64,000 bases of DNA from Chitinophaga pendula (GCF_020386615.1 NZ_CP077769.1:4216001-4280000); one strand, 5' to 3'; shown: positions 23,580 to 33,387, counted from the first letter of the stretch. Program-made: numbers and translations. Notes: a model not told the origin generated them from the sequence alone.

Positions 23580-26515
23580 AACATCTTAACAATGGGAATC
23601 AGGATTTCGACAAGTGTACCTTCCTTGTTTCCGAAACCAGAATTAAATTTATCAATAATTTCTAACTTTCCAACACTACCATTAAAAGATTTTATAATCT
23701 GCAATCTTTCTTTAATGACGCTCAGTGCGGTGGATTCATGTTTGATGAGGCGGCCACTTTTAAGGCTATTGGAACGTTCCCAGCCTATGCCATCGTCATC
23801 GACGGAACAATATAATAAATCGCCCGCCATTTCCAGTCTTATTTCCAGATGGCCGGCACTTGTTTTAGGCGCCAGGCCGTGTTTGATAGCATTTTCCACG
23901 ATCGGTTGAATGATCATTGGGGGAATATAGATCGTATAATCCTTTATCGCATCTTCCAGTGCGAAGTGGTAAGTAAAGGAATGTGCAAAACGAATCTTTT
24001 CCAATTCCAGGTATCGTGTCAGGAATGCAATCTCTTCCTCCAAAGATATGTACGATTTCCGGGAATTATTGAGCATTTGTCTCATGAGCGTGGCAAAGTC
24101 GGCCAGGAAGTTGAGTGCTTGTTTTTCTTCTTTTTCCAGGATGAGGTGTTGCACGGAATTCAAAGAATTGAAGATAAAGTGCGGATTCATCTGGTTGGTC
24201 AGCGCTTTTGCTTCCAGCTCTGCGATACGTCTGTTATATTCTGTTTTTCTCTTTTCTCCCTGTTTTATGCGGCGGACGATATAGCGCAATATGGCTAGTA
24301 TAGCCAGCAATACGATAACGATCAATATGCCCCTGGCCCACCATTCCTGGTACCATTGCGGTAATATGTTGACGGTAATGCTGACGGGCTTACTCCAGTC
24401 GCTTTTGTATTTACGGGCTCTGATGAGGAGTTTATAGCTACCTGGTTGTAGATCCGGGAAGGGGATGATATTGCTGCGGGTGATCTGCCAGCCGCTGGTG
24501 GTATCGCTGGAAAAGTTATACTGGTATTCGACCAGGTCGGGCAGGTCGAAAGCGATAGCGCCGAATTCTACTTCAAAGGAAGCCTTCCGTTTATAGAGCA
24601 GGGAGTACTGGCGCAGTGGCAGGTAGGTGCTGTCGCCATACCTGATGGTGTTGAGATATACTGCGGGCGGTATGGTATCTACGGGAATGTTATTATCCCG
24701 GAAGTAACATAGTCCGTTGGAGGTAGCGATATAAAGCATACCACGCTGATAGTAGATGCTACGGATATCGTCCGACATCAGCCCATCGTTGGAGGTGATA
24801 TTGCGTTGTATGGTCTGGTCTTTTACGTTGATGATGGAAACACCTTTGTTTGTAGCTACGTACAGGTGTCCAATCCCGTCGTAATAAAGTTGTTGGCAGA
24901 TATCGCTGGCCAGATTGGCGGCTGAGCCGATGTGTTTGACTACTTCGTTGTTGCGTACCAGGTAGATACCCTGATCGCTGGTACCGATCCAGAGGTATCC
25001 ATCTATCCATTTAAGATCTTTAATACTTTGCCGGAGTCTGGGATCTGTACCTTTAGGGAATAGCTGGCGATTGCCATCGGTACCATGGAATAGTCCGATG
25101 TTGGTACCTACGTAGTAGGTGCTATCGTCGACTGTAGCGATGGAAGTGATCAGTGGCTCCAGGTCGCCTATAGTGTAGCTGTTCTTATCATCAAGCAGCC
25201 ATACCTGGTCTTTGGTAGCGACTCTGATTTTACCACCCGGCGTCAGGGATACGTCTTTTAACGTTCGCATTGCCTGCAGGAGCCGGACTTTTTGCTGTAT
25301 TGTATTATAGACATAGAGGCCATTATCTGCCCCGATCAATAATTCATTCTCTTTATAGGGAAGTATACTGAGTATGCTATTGCGGCCACTGCTGGTATCG
25401 AGGTCATACTGGCGTATCCTGCCTTCAGAGTCCATTGTATTAAGTACGCCGGCGCTTTGTCCTATTAGCAGGAGGCCTGTTGAGAGGTCTTTAGCGATAC
25501 TGAAGATGGAGTGGGAATACAGTCCGTTGGTATTATCGAGATAGCTGAAGTAAAAATTTTTGAAGGGGATGTTATATACGCCATCTCCGAAGGTCGTGAT
25601 CCATATATTACCATCTTTGTCTTTGAGCAGGGAGGTGATATAGTGGTTCTCGAGTAGTTTCATCACTTTCCGTTCTCCCCGGAAGTAGTCTTTTACGTAA
25701 TAGAGTCCGCGTTGTGTACCCAACCAGAGATTATCGTTTTCTATGCAGACGGTGCCTATTTCTTCGGTGATGCCGAAGTCCCTGCCATTAAAGAAACAGA
25801 CCATATCGCTTACGGTGTAGGAGTACAGACTGTTTTTGAGTATGAGGATAGGATTTTGTTTGACGCGGGCGCCGAAGGCTTCATCATCCAGGTGATAGGG
25901 GCATTCGGGGAAGATGCGTTGTTCGGGGTTATTGCCATCCCGCAGGGTATTTACAACAAAGCTGGCCTGGAGGCGGCGGAAGATATGTTCATTCCGGAGG
26001 AAGTAATATACGTCGCCCGGCATGTTACGTAGTTTGTCGTAGAAAATTTTTTTCCCATTGTACTGAATGACGCGGCTATCTGTATTGAGGAACCAGGTAG
26101 ATCCTGCGAGGTCTTCGAATGCCAGTTGAAAGTATTGGCCGCGACTGTTATATTGCAGGGTGGTATCGTTTTCTTCTGTGTGGATGATGAAGTTGTTGTA
26201 GAAAGACGGTTTACCATTGAGCGTAAAGAACCAGATACGGCCTTTTGAGTCGGCGGCGAGTTTGATAACATCGTTATCGGTGAGTCCATCCCGTTTACTA
26301 AAGTTGCGAAAGCGTTTACCATCGAATTTGCTTACACCGGTGGGGGTTGAGAACCAGATAAAGCCGTTTTTGTCTTGTACGGCCGAGTAGACGGTCGCGT
26401 TGGCCAGCCCGTCTTTCACATTATAGTTATGTATCATCAATCCCTGGCCGGATACGGCATGGTGTATACAAAGCAGAGACAGGATACATAACAATATGTA
26501 GCGGGCGCTGTGCAT
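23576..26515 (-). CDS. Histidine kinase with two-component-regulator propeller and LytS-type kinase domain
   Basis: This 979-residue sensor has a signal peptide (YILLCILSLLCIHHAVSG), then a long periplasmic region of propeller repeats over about residues 25-620. The repeats are of the form VYSAVQDKNGFIWFSTPTGVSKFDG and NIWITTFGDGVYNI. A Y_Y_Y domain (about 650-720), a membrane helix (GILIVIVLLAILAILRYIV) and a His_kinase domain follow. The phospho-acceptor is His779 in NQMNPHFIFNSLNS, and the ATPase core shows IVENAIKHGL and DDGIGW. Such propeller kinases lacking an AraC output pair with a separate regulator; here that is the LytTR gene overlapping its 3-prime end. Ligand unknown; Bacteroidota relatives sense polysaccharide fragments or envelope stress. 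Confidence 0.94.
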   Translation of the reverse strand: MHSARYILLCILSLLCIHHAVSGQGLMIHNYNVKDGLANATVYSAVQDKNGFIWFSTPTGVSKFDGKRFRNFSKRDGLTDNDVIKLAADSKGRIWFFTLNGKPSFYNNFIIHTEENDTTLQYNSRGQYFQLAFEDLAGSTWFLNTDSRVIQYNGKKIFYDKLRNMPGDVYYFLRNEHIFRRLQASFVVNTLRDGNNPEQRIFPECPYHLDDEAFGARVKQNPILILKNSLYSYTVSDMVCFFNGRDFGITEEIGTVCIENDNLWLGTQRGLYYVKDYFRGERKVMKLLENHYITSLLKDKDGNIWITTFGDGVYNIPFKNFYFSYLDNTNGLYSHSIFSIAKDLSTGLLLIGQSAGVLNTMDSEGRIRQYDLDTSSGRNSILSILPYKENELLIGADNGLYVYNTIQQKVRLLQAMRTLKDVSLTPGGKIRVATKDQVWLLDDKNSYTIGDLEPLITSIATVDDSTYYVGTNIGLFHGTDGNRQLFPKGTDPRLRQSIKDLKWIDGYLWIGTSDQGIYLVRNNEVVKHIGSAANLASDICQQLYYDGIGHLYVATNKGVSIINVKDQTIQRNITSNDGLMSDDIRSIYYQRGMLYIATSNGLCYFRDNNIPVDTIPPAVYLNTIRYGDSTYLPLRQYSLLYKRKASFEVEFGAIAFDLPDLVEYQYNFSSDTTSGWQITRSNIIPFPDLQPGSYKLLIRARKYKSDWSKPVSITVNILPQWYQEWWARGILIVIVLLAILAILRYIVRRIKQGEKRKTEYNRRIAELEAKALTNQMNPHFIFNSLNSVQHLILEKEEKQALNFLADFATLMRQMLNNSRKSYISLEEEIAFLTRYLELEKIRFAHSFTYHFALEDAIKDYTIYIPPMIIQPIVENAIKHGLAPKTSAGHLEIRLEMAGDLLYCSVDDDGIGWERSNSLKSGRLIKHESTALSVIKERLQIIKSFNGSVGKLEIIDKFNSGFGNKEGTLVEILIPIVKML

Positions 26516-26669
26516 CAGCTAAATTTAGTTAATAATTAAGAATGAGCAATTTAATAATTCATGTTGGGCCAGGCGGGATAAACGTTTTTCATTTTCATCA
26601 CTGTAAGTCTCTCCTCTATGCATTGGTTGTTTGATCCGGCATTGAGCACCGTTAGATATAAAAAGTAAC

Positions 26670-26712
26670 GGCCGGCGCCTTACCCTGGGGCTTCCAGGGC
26701 AAAAAGCCGGCC
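26670..26712 (-). terminator. Nested hairpin downstream of proS
   Basis: An outer stem GGCCGGC/GCCGGCC (26670-26676 and 26706-26712) encloses an inner CCCTGG/CCAGGG stem (26683-26688 and 26694-26699). On the minus strand it is followed by a short T-rich tract about 5 bases further on. It lies about 40 bp after the proS stop and is the likely proS terminator. Confidence 0.7.
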
Positions 26713-26752
26713 GATTTATTCGTTGGTCGATGTTTGAGCGGCGATGGTTGTA

Positions 26753-28228
26753 TTAGTATGCGCGTGCAAACAGTACTCTTTGTTTGGAATGTTTTCCGGT
26801 CAGGATACAAACACCATCTTCCAGCGGGTTGTCCAGCGGGATACAGCGGATGGTGGCTTTTGTACGTTCTTTGATCTCCGCTTCTGTTTCGGCAGTACCA
26901 TCCCAGTGAGCGGAAACGAAGCCACTTTTTCCGTCCAGTACTTTTACAAATTCTTCGAAGGAATCTACTTTGGTAATATGTTCATCGCGGAAGGTTTTAG
27001 CCTTATTGAACATATTTTGTTGTATTTCTTCGAGGAGGTCTTTGATACTGTTGGCCAGGTTATCCAGTGAAAAGCTTTGTTTTTCTTTGGTATCGCGGCG
27101 GGCTACTTCTGCCACATTGTTTTCCAGATCGCGGGCGCCGATGGCGATGCGAACGGGTACCCCTTTCATTTCATACTCTGCAAATTTCCACCCTGGGCGG
27201 TTATTATCGCTGTCATCGTATTTTACGCTGATGCCGAGGGCTTTCAGTTCTTTTATGATGGAGTGGATACGGTCGTCGAGTTTTGCTTTTTGTTCTTCTC
27301 CTTTAAAGATAGGCACGATCACCACCTGGAGGGGGGCGATGCGGGGAGGTAGTACGAGGCCTTCATCGTCGCTGTGTGCCATTACGAGCGCGCCGATGAG
27401 GCGGGTAGATACGCCCCAGGAGGTAGCCCATACATATTCCAGTTTGTTTTCTTTGTTGGAGAACTGTACATCAAAAGCTTTAGCGAAGTTTTGTCCGAGG
27501 AAGTGGGAGGTACCTGCCTGTAAAGCTTTACCATCCTGCATGAGCGCTTCGATACAGTAAGTATCTACTGCACCTGCAAAACGCTCAGATGCGGATTTCA
27601 CCCCTTTAACTACGGGCAGGGCCATATAGTTTTCGGCGAAATCGGCATATACGTCCAGCATTTGTTTGGTTTCTGCGATTGCTTCATCTGCGGTGGCATG
27701 GGCGGTATGACCTTCCTGCCAGAGGAATTCTGCTGTACGGAGAAAGAGACGAGTACGCATTTCCCATCTTACTACGTTGGCCCATTGGTTGATGAGCAAC
27801 GGCAGGTCCCGATAAGATTGTATCCAGTCCTTATATGTATTCCAGATAATGGTTTCGGAGGTAGGGCGAACGATAAGTTCTTCTTCCAGTTTGGCTTCCG
27901 GGTCTACTACGACGCCGGCGCCACCAGGATCATTTTTGAGGCGGTAGTGTGTGACTACGGCGCATTCTTTGGCGAAGCCTTCTACGTGAGCGGCTTCTTT
28001 GCTGAGGAAACTTTTGGGGATGAATAACGGGAAGTAGGCATTCTGATGACCGGTTTCTTTGAATTTGCGGTCCAGTACGTCGCGCATCCCTTCCCATAGC
28101 CCGAATCCGTAGGGTTTGATCACCATACAGCCTTTAACGGCGGAGTAGTCTGCCAGGCCACCTTTGAGGATCAGGTCATTATACCATTTTGAATAGTCAT
28201 CTGAACGGGCTGTAATTTCTTTACTCAT
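26753..28228 (-). CDS. proS: Prolyl-tRNA synthetase (archaeal/eukaryotic-like form)
   Basis: ProS charges tRNA-Pro with proline and is essential. It has 491 residues from the ATG at 28228 ([20 protein letters not shown]), which fits homologues; an ATG at 28261 would add eleven unusual residues. Class II motifs are visible: [19 protein letters not shown] (motif 1 region), [30 protein letters not shown] (motif 2), and [27 protein letters not shown] (motif 3). An anticodon-binding domain ([13 protein letters not shown]) and the C-terminal zinc-like extension typical of the ProRS type without an editing insertion follow. A consensus promoter lies at 28327-28357. Confidence 0.96.
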   Translation of the reverse strand: MSKEITARSDDYSKWYNDLILKGGLADYSAVKGCMVIKPYGFGLWEGMRDVLDRKFKETGHQNAYFPLFIPKSFLSKEAAHVEGFAKECAVVTHYRLKNDPGGAGVVVDPEAKLEEELIVRPTSETIIWNTYKDWIQSYRDLPLLINQWANVVRWEMRTRLFLRTAEFLWQEGHTAHATADEAIAETKQMLDVYADFAENYMALPVVKGVKSASERFAGAVDTYCIEALMQDGKALQAGTSHFLGQNFAKAFDVQFSNKENKLEYVWATSWGVSTRLIGALVMAHSDDEGLVLPPRIAPLQVVIVPIFKGEEQKAKLDDRIHSIIKELKALGISVKYDDSDNNRPGWKFAEYEMKGVPVRIAIGARDLENNVAEVARRDTKEKQSFSLDNLANSIKDLLEEIQQNMFNKAKTFRDEHITKVDSFEEFVKVLDGKSGFVSAHWDGTAETEAEIKERTKATIRCIPLDNPLEDGVCILTGKHSKQRVLFARAY

Positions 28229-28593
28229 AAAACTGCGATGTTTGGAGGTCAGCAGTGCCATTGCCCACCACCTTTAGTATAATAATTGGCTTAATTTTTG
28301 TGTTAATATTAAAAGGAAAAATGCTACAAACCTACACGAAAATCAGGAACGGACAAATACTTTGTGAAAATATATGGGTCCCTATCGCCGTTAAATAAAT
28401 TGGTACTATCAGCAAAAAAAATGGAAGTTATTGCCAGGTTGACTCAGGTGAACGTTCTGGATAGTATATGACCGTTCATCTTTTTAACAGTGTTTAACAG
28501 TGCTAATCCTTGTGATATTGTAACATTATCGCAGATTTGACGTTAAAAAATAGTAAATTTACTACAGAATTTCAGGCATAAAATACCTATCAA
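28229..28593. other. Divergent control region between proS and the Gly-rich lipoprotein
   Basis: Beyond the proS promoter it holds a short direct repeat TTTAACAGTG (about 28482-28502) and a TTTG at 28536-28539 with a TAAATTTA at 28554-28561. The latter are too close together (14 bp) for a good promoter. Nothing coding is seen. Confidence 0.4.
28327..28357 (-). promoter_or_regulatory. Consensus promoter of proS
   Basis: On the minus strand there is TTTG at 28354-28357, a 19-bp spacer and TAGGTTTG at 28327-28334. Both elements and spacing match the Bacteroidota housekeeping consensus. It gives a leader of about 90 nt. Confidence 0.8.
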
Positions 28594-29631
28594 ATGAAAT
28601 CAACATTATATACCGCAGTGGCTGCTTTGCTGATTTTCAGCAGCTGTACTACTGCCTATCAGACCGCCAGGACGCCGGATGATGTGTATTACTCTCCGCG
28701 TTCCGAGCGCACCTATGCCTCCAACAATAACAGGGACGGAAATTACTATCAACAGGATGGCCGTGTCGTGCAGGGCACAGATGACGACAGTAATTATGTG
28801 ACCTATGATGATGGAGAGAAGGGAGACTATGCTCGTCGTATTGAGCGTTTCAGGAATCCATATAACGGTTCCTATTATGATGATGGCTATGCTGGTTCTC
28901 CGAATATTTACATGAACAATTATTATGGTTCAGGTTTCGGTGGCAGTGGTTTAGGCCTTGGCTTCGGTTGGGGCAGTGGCTGGGGGTCTCCTTGGTATAA
29001 TAGCTGGGGTCCTTCTATCAGCTTAGGGTTCAACTGGGGTTGGGGTAGTGGTTTTTACCGTCCCTGGTATGATCCGTGGTACGGCGGTGGCTGGTATGGT
29101 GGTGGCTGGGGGAGTCCCTGGTATCCACACGCCTGGGGTGGCGGCGGTTGGGGTTACCCCGGATGGGGTGGCTGGCATGGTGGTCCTGTTTATATCGTGA
29201 ACACACCGCCCAGACGTACCCGCGGCTCTTACAGTGGTAATGATTATCCCGCTCCCCGCAGGAGCTTTGGAGATAGTGGTCCTATCGGCAATGGTGGCAA
29301 TAATGGTGGTTACCGTCCCCGCAGAGTATTTGCAGAAGAGAATGGCGGCGGTGTTAACAATCCTGGTGGCCGTACTTATACGCCTGGTAACAACGGATAC
29401 CAACCGAGAAGAGTATTCAATTCTGCGCCCAGCGAGCGCCCTGTGATCGGCAATCAGCCAAGTAACAATGGCGGATTCCAGCCAAGAAGGGTGTTTCAGG
29501 AGACTAGCAGACCACAGCCTCAAATGCAGCAACCACAAAGAAGTTATTCACCCTCCTACTCTCCCAGCCCGTCATCAGGTGGTGGTGGTGGTGGTGGTTC
29601 CAGAGGAGGAGCCGGCAGAACTCGCGGATAA
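28594..29631 (+). CDS. Low-complexity Gly/Trp/Tyr-rich lipoprotein with repeated PRRVF motifs
   Basis: This 345-residue protein has a lipoprotein signal (ALLIFSSC, lipid-modified Cys at about 18). The middle (about 100-205) is extremely rich in Gly, Trp, Tyr and Ser, with units such as WGSGWGSPW and YGGGWYGG. The C-terminal third carries spaced repeats GYRPRRVF, GYQPRRVF and GFQPRRVF plus a variant PAPRRSF, then a run of seven Gly and an RGG-like end. I do not recognise a characterised family; similar proteins occur beside proS in Bacteroidota. It probably sits on the outer membrane. Its terminator is followed by the OmpP1-like gene, so the two are transcribed separately or in part together. 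Confidence 0.72.
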   Translation: MKSTLYTAVAALLIFSSCTTAYQTARTPDDVYYSPRSERTYASNNNRDGNYYQQDGRVVQGTDDDSNYVTYDDGEKGDYARRIERFRNPYNGSYYDDGYAGSPNIYMNNYYGSGFGGSGLGLGFGWGSGWGSPWYNSWGPSISLGFNWGWGSGFYRPWYDPWYGGGWYGGGWGSPWYPHAWGGGGWGYPGWGGWHGGPVYIVNTPPRRTRGSYSGNDYPAPRRSFGDSGPIGNGGNNGGYRPRRVFAEENGGGVNNPGGRTYTPGNNGYQPRRVFNSAPSERPVIGNQPSNNGGFQPRRVFQETSRPQPQMQQPQRSYSPSYSPSPSSGGGGGGGSRGGAGRTRG

Positions 29632-29651
29632 ACACATGCTTTTATCAAAAG

Positions 29652-29681
29652 ATACCCTGGCATCACACCAGGGTATTTTTT
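29652..29681 (+). terminator. Terminator of the Gly-rich lipoprotein gene
   Basis: A 9-bp perfect stem ATACCCTGG/CCAGGGTAT (29652-29660 and 29668-29676) has a 7-nt loop and is followed by TTTTT. Confidence 0.9.
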
Positions 29682-29731
29682 AGTCCTATATTTTTTTGTT
29701 TCGAGCGGATGATTCCACTATCTAATTTTAA

Positions 29732-31288
29732 ATGACTGTTACGATGATCAGGAAAATTGCATTTACGATTGCAATAACGGGAACATGCATTGCAGCAAAT
29801 GCCCAAAACATAGGAGACGCACTCCGGTACAGCCAACAGGAACCGGGGGGTTCTGCCCGCGCTCAGGCGATCGGTGGCGCTTTAGGTTCGTTGGGAGGAG
29901 AATATTCCAGCATGTTTGTCAATCCGGCCGGTGTGGCCTTTTTCAAAACCAGTGAAGCAGCGGTAACTTTTGGTTTCCGCAACAGCGATGTGAAGAGCAA
30001 CTACCTAGGGTCTTCCGGGAGTGATAATAAGGGTCGCTTATTTATCAACAGTGGTGCACTCATATTTGGCGGCAATAAGGTGTCTTATGGATTAGGTATC
30101 AATCGTACTGCCAACTACAACCAGAATGTTTACTACCAGGGTGTGAACAATAAATCTTCGTATTCGGATAACTACATTATCCAGCTATCCAAAGAGAAAA
30201 TACTTCCTTCTTACCTGGAAAGCCAACAACAACAGCAAAACGGAGAGTTCAGGCATGGACCACAGGAGGCTTACTTTACCTATCTGCTCAATCCTCAGGT
30301 TGACGGTGCCGGTAATCCAAACGGATTATGGGAAAGTATTGTACCAGTAGATAATGGTATCCGCCAGGAAAATACGATCTCTACCCGTGGAGGTAGTGAT
30401 GAATTGTCTTTTGCCTTAGGGGGGAATTTTAGTGATAAGTTTTATTTAGGAGGTAGCTTAAATACTCCTATCATTAAATATGAAAGTGTACGTTCCTTCC
30501 GGGAGACAAACATTAACCAACCTGGCAGTCCGCTCAATTACTTTGAAGCAAAGGAAAACCTGCGTACAGAAGGATTTGGGTTCAATGCCAAGATAGGTGC
30601 TATTTTCAAACCCGTTGCACCTTTACGTTTAGGGGTGAATGTGCAGACGCCTTCCTGGATATCTTTTACAGATACCTATACTACTACTATTACCACTTCT
30701 ACTACGACCAAAGGTGTACAGATCGCTTCTTCTACTGAATTTGCCAATGGTGTTGCAGACGAGTCCAAATACAATATCACGACTCCCTGGAAAGGCGGTG
30801 CAAGTGCTACTTACATATTTGGCAATCCAACCGGAGATCCGTCAAAACCTACGGGTTTCCTGACTGCTGACTATGAGTTTGTGAACTACTCCAGTATGAA
30901 AATGCGCATCCGGAATGGCGGTAGTGATGATAAACCTCAAAGTGACACCAGGAACCAGGCTATTAAAAATACGTATACAACTGCGTCCAACTTCCGTGTG
31001 GGTGCTGAGCTTAAGTTGAATGTATTTGCTATCCGTGCAGGGTTCGCTAACTATGGTAATCCCTTTAAAGAGAAATCACTGGGAAGCAGCCGTAATTACT
31101 ACAGCGGCGGTCTGGGATACCGTAATAAAGGAGTCTTTGTGGACCTGGCAGTAACTTTCAGCAATAACGACCGTCTGGATCAACCGTATATAGTTGAAAG
31201 TAATCCGCAGAATATTCAGTCACCGGCACCTGCTACCCTAAAGGTGAATAACACCAGCGCTGCACTAACTGTCGGATTTAAGTTTTAA
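29732..31288 (+). CDS. OmpP1/FadL/TodX-like outer-membrane transport protein
   Basis: This 518-residue predicted outer-membrane barrel has a signal peptide (IAFTIAITGTCIAANAQ). It then has the N-terminal hatch-like sequence DALRYSQQEPGGSARAQAIGGALGSLGGEYSSMFVNPAGVAFF, characteristic of the OmpP1/FadL family, and ends with a barrel strand TVGFKF. The family moves hydrophobic molecules across the outer membrane; several Bacteroidota members are labelled hemin receptors on weak grounds. The start may be the ATG at 29732 or at 29744 (MIRKIAF), both of which leave a good signal peptide. It is followed by a strong terminator. Confidence 0.82.
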   Translation: MTVTMIRKIAFTIAITGTCIAANAQNIGDALRYSQQEPGGSARAQAIGGALGSLGGEYSSMFVNPAGVAFFKTSEAAVTFGFRNSDVKSNYLGSSGSDNKGRLFINSGALIFGGNKVSYGLGINRTANYNQNVYYQGVNNKSSYSDNYIIQLSKEKILPSYLESQQQQQNGEFRHGPQEAYFTYLLNPQVDGAGNPNGLWESIVPVDNGIRQENTISTRGGSDELSFALGGNFSDKFYLGGSLNTPIIKYESVRSFRETNINQPGSPLNYFEAKENLRTEGFGFNAKIGAIFKPVAPLRLGVNVQTPSWISFTDTYTTTITTSTTTKGVQIASSTEFANGVADESKYNITTPWKGGASATYIFGNPTGDPSKPTGFLTADYEFVNYSSMKMRIRNGGSDDKPQSDTRNQAIKNTYTTASNFRVGAELKLNVFAIRAGFANYGNPFKEKSLGSSRNYYSGGLGYRNKGVFVDLAVTFSNNDRLDQPYIVESNPQNIQSPAPATLKVNNTSAALTVGFKF

Positions 31289-31313
31289 GTATCTTATAAA
31301 CATATCTATTGAT

Positions 31314-31345
31314 AGCTCCGGGAAATAATTCCGGAGCTTTTTTTT
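31314..31345 (+). terminator. Terminator of the OmpP1-like gene
   Basis: An 8-bp stem AGCTCCGG/CCGGAGCT (31314-31321 and 31331-31338) has a 9-nt loop and is followed by eight T. Confidence 0.92.
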
Positions 31346-31401
31346 GCCTTGTATCCCGTCTAATAAATAAATACCTTGAGGAGCTTATATATATTCAAAC
31401 G

Positions 31402-32286
31402 ATGGAATCATATAACTTTTCGCGGATAGCGGCCGGTGTGTGGAAATGGGGGGAATGGGGGCACCGTTTGTCGACTGCGCAGATACAGGAACTGATAGAA
31501 GTAAGTATAGGTGTGGGCATTACCAGCTTTGACCATGCTGACATTTATGGACACTACACTGACGAAGCAGCCTTTGGTGTGGTGTTGGCCCGACAGCCCT
31601 CCTTACGTCAGCAAATGCAACTGGTGACCAAGTGTGGCATACAGTTGGTAACGCCTAACCGCCCGTCACATAAAGTACATAGTTACAATACCAGCCGGGA
31701 ACATATCGTTCAATCGGCGGAAACGTCGCTACGTAATCTTCATACGGATGTACTAGATCTTTTGCTGATACATCGTCCGGATCCTTTGATGGACCCGGAT
31801 GAGATAGCTGAAGCATTTGATGCATTACGTCAGCAGGGGAAGGTCAAACACTTTGGCGTATCAAATTTTACACCTTCCCAGTTTACGCTGTTGCAATCAC
31901 GTACACCGCTGGTTACCAACCAGGTCGAAGCATCGCTGTTACGGCGGGAACCTTTCCTGGATGGTACTTTCGACCAATGCATTACACATCGTATACAGCC
32001 GATGGTATGGTCTCCACTGGGAAGCGGGCGCATATTCACTGCTCCGGATGATCCGCAGGTGCTGCGTATACATGCAGCAGCGCAGCCGTTGTGTGAGCAA
32101 TACCAGGTGAGCCTGGATCAACTGCTGCTGGCCTGGCTGTTAAAACACCCATCCCGGCTTATCCCGGTATTGGGCACCGCTCAACCGGCCCGTATACAAG
32201 CGGCAGCAGCGGCGTTATCTATTACGCTGACACGTGAGGAATGGTTTACCCTGTGGGTAGCTGCTGCCGGTGAGGATATTCCTTAA
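31402..32286 (+). CDS. Aldo/keto reductase
   Basis: This 294-residue NADPH-dependent oxidoreductase starts at the ATG at 31402. The longer frame from 31309 begins inside the upstream terminator. The catalytic tetrad is visible: Asp and Tyr in DHADIYGHYTDE, Lys in LVTKCGIQ and His in LLIHRPDP. The C-terminal cofactor segment (PVLGTAQPARIQAAAAAL) is also present. It resembles the YdhF-like subgroup. Substrate unknown; members reduce small carbonyls or sugars. It stands alone between a porin gene and miaA on the other strand. Confidence 0.9.
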   Translation: MESYNFSRIAAGVWKWGEWGHRLSTAQIQELIEVSIGVGITSFDHADIYGHYTDEAAFGVVLARQPSLRQQMQLVTKCGIQLVTPNRPSHKVHSYNTSREHIVQSAETSLRNLHTDVLDLLLIHRPDPLMDPDEIAEAFDALRQQGKVKHFGVSNFTPSQFTLLQSRTPLVTNQVEASLLRREPFLDGTFDQCITHRIQPMVWSPLGSGRIFTAPDDPQVLRIHAAAQPLCEQYQVSLDQLLLAWLLKHPSRLIPVLGTAQPARIQAAAAALSITLTREEWFTLWVAAAGEDIP

Positions 32287-32399
32287 TGTGACCGATCAGC
32301 GAGCGACTGCCACCTACGCCACCGCCGATGAAGTTACCTATCCAGGACGCTGTGGTCAGTTCGTTGTAGGAGTAAGCCCAGGGTAAAACTCTTGGTGTT
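32287..32399 (-). pseudogene. Possible coding remnant antisense to and beyond the aldo/keto reductase end
   Basis: A minus-strand frame from about 32399 reads 40 coding-like residues, including WAYSYNELTTASW then IGNFIGGGVGGSRSL. It then runs antisense into the reductase gene and stops there about 12 codons later. There is no ATG, GTG or TTG start; a TGA lies just upstream. The Gly-rich hydrophobic segment and codon choice look protein-like. It may be the tail of a decayed small gene. The family is not recognised and chance cannot be excluded. Confidence 0.25.
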
Positions 32400-32478
32400 C
32401 AAAAATAAAGGGTTAATTGGCTGGCAAATTAAACCGGTGGCTATTGTCCCGGCAGCGGTCGCTATACTTTATATATAC

Positions 32479-33387
32479 TTAACCGTTATTGATCATATCT
32501 TGTACCCTATGGAGTATCTGCTGTGTTTCTCTCGCATCAAACCATTGTATGGCGGGGTCTTTGCGGAACCAGGTCAGTTGTCTCTTTGCATATTGACGGG
32601 TATGGGTCTTTATATCTGTGACGGCCTGTTCAAGCGTAGAATTGCCATCGAGGTAGCTGAATATCTCCTGATATCCTACGGTCTGCAGGGCGTTGTGGGA
32701 GCGGAATGGTAATACGTTGCGTACTTCGTCGACCAGGCCGGCGTTTATCATGAGGTCTACACGATGATGGATGTTTTGATGCAGTAATTCTTTAGGTAAT
32801 GTGATACCGATCTTAATGATACGGAAATCCCTATCTCTGGGGCTGGCTTTGCGGAAGGTGGTGATGGACTGGCCGGTAGCTTCGAGTATTTCCAGTGCCC
32901 GTATGAGGCGTTGAGGATTCTGTGTTTCTGCGATGTTGTAGAACTGTGGGTCCCGCTGTTGCAATTGTTGTTGCAGCCAGCCAATTCCAAGTTCATTATA
33001 TTGTATGTTGATAGCTTCTCTGATACCCGGAGGGACAGCGGGCATATCGTCCATTCCTTCTGTAAAAGCTTTGATATATAGGCCAGTGCCACCGCACATG
33101 ATAGCTACATTGTGGCTGGCGAATATTTCGGCCGTGTATTGCAAGGCTAGTTTTTCGTATATACCTGCATTGATCTCTTCCTGAATGGAATGAGAGTTGA
33201 TGAAGTAATGTTTAGCTGCCTGTAGCTCTTCCGGAGCAGGTTTGGCGGTGCCGATACTGATCTCCCGGTAGCATTGCCGGGAGTCTGCGGAGATCACGGC
33301 GGTATTGAACAGCTGCGCCAGTTTGATGGCCAGTGCGGTTTTGCCGGAGGCAGTAGGGCCTGCCAGGATGATCACAGTTTTCTGCAT
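32479..33387 (-). CDS. miaA: tRNA dimethylallyltransferase
   Basis: MiaA adds a dimethylallyl group to adenosine 37 of tRNAs that read UNN codons. The protein has 302 residues, typical length. It shows a P-loop (ILAGPTASGKTALA), the substrate-binding DSRQCYREISIGTAKP, and the later motifs GGTGLYIKAFTEGMDDMPAVP and TRQYAKRQLTWFRKD (tRNA contact). Downstream of the stop the minus strand shows no clear terminator. It lies 82 bp after the pRiA4b ORF-3-like gene and the two may be in one transcript, though a 12-bp hairpin separates them. Confidence 0.96.
   Translation of the reverse strand: MQKTVIILAGPTASGKTALAIKLAQLFNTAVISADSRQCYREISIGTAKPAPEELQAAKHYFINSHSIQEEINAGIYEKLALQYTAEIFASHNVAIMCGGTGLYIKAFTEGMDDMPAVPPGIREAINIQYNELGIGWLQQQLQQRDPQFYNIAETQNPQRLIRALEILEATGQSITTFRKASPRDRDFRIIKIGITLPKELLHQNIHHRVDLMINAGLVDEVRNVLPFRSHNALQTVGYQEIFSYLDGNSTLEQAVTDIKTHTRQYAKRQLTWFRKDPAIQWFDARETQQILHRVQDMINNG

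Noticed and set aside
29023..29538. 171-codon minus-strand frame over the Gly-rich lipoprotein
   Set aside because: It arises from repetitive Gly/Trp codons read in reverse. The plus strand has a signal peptide and terminator that support the real gene.
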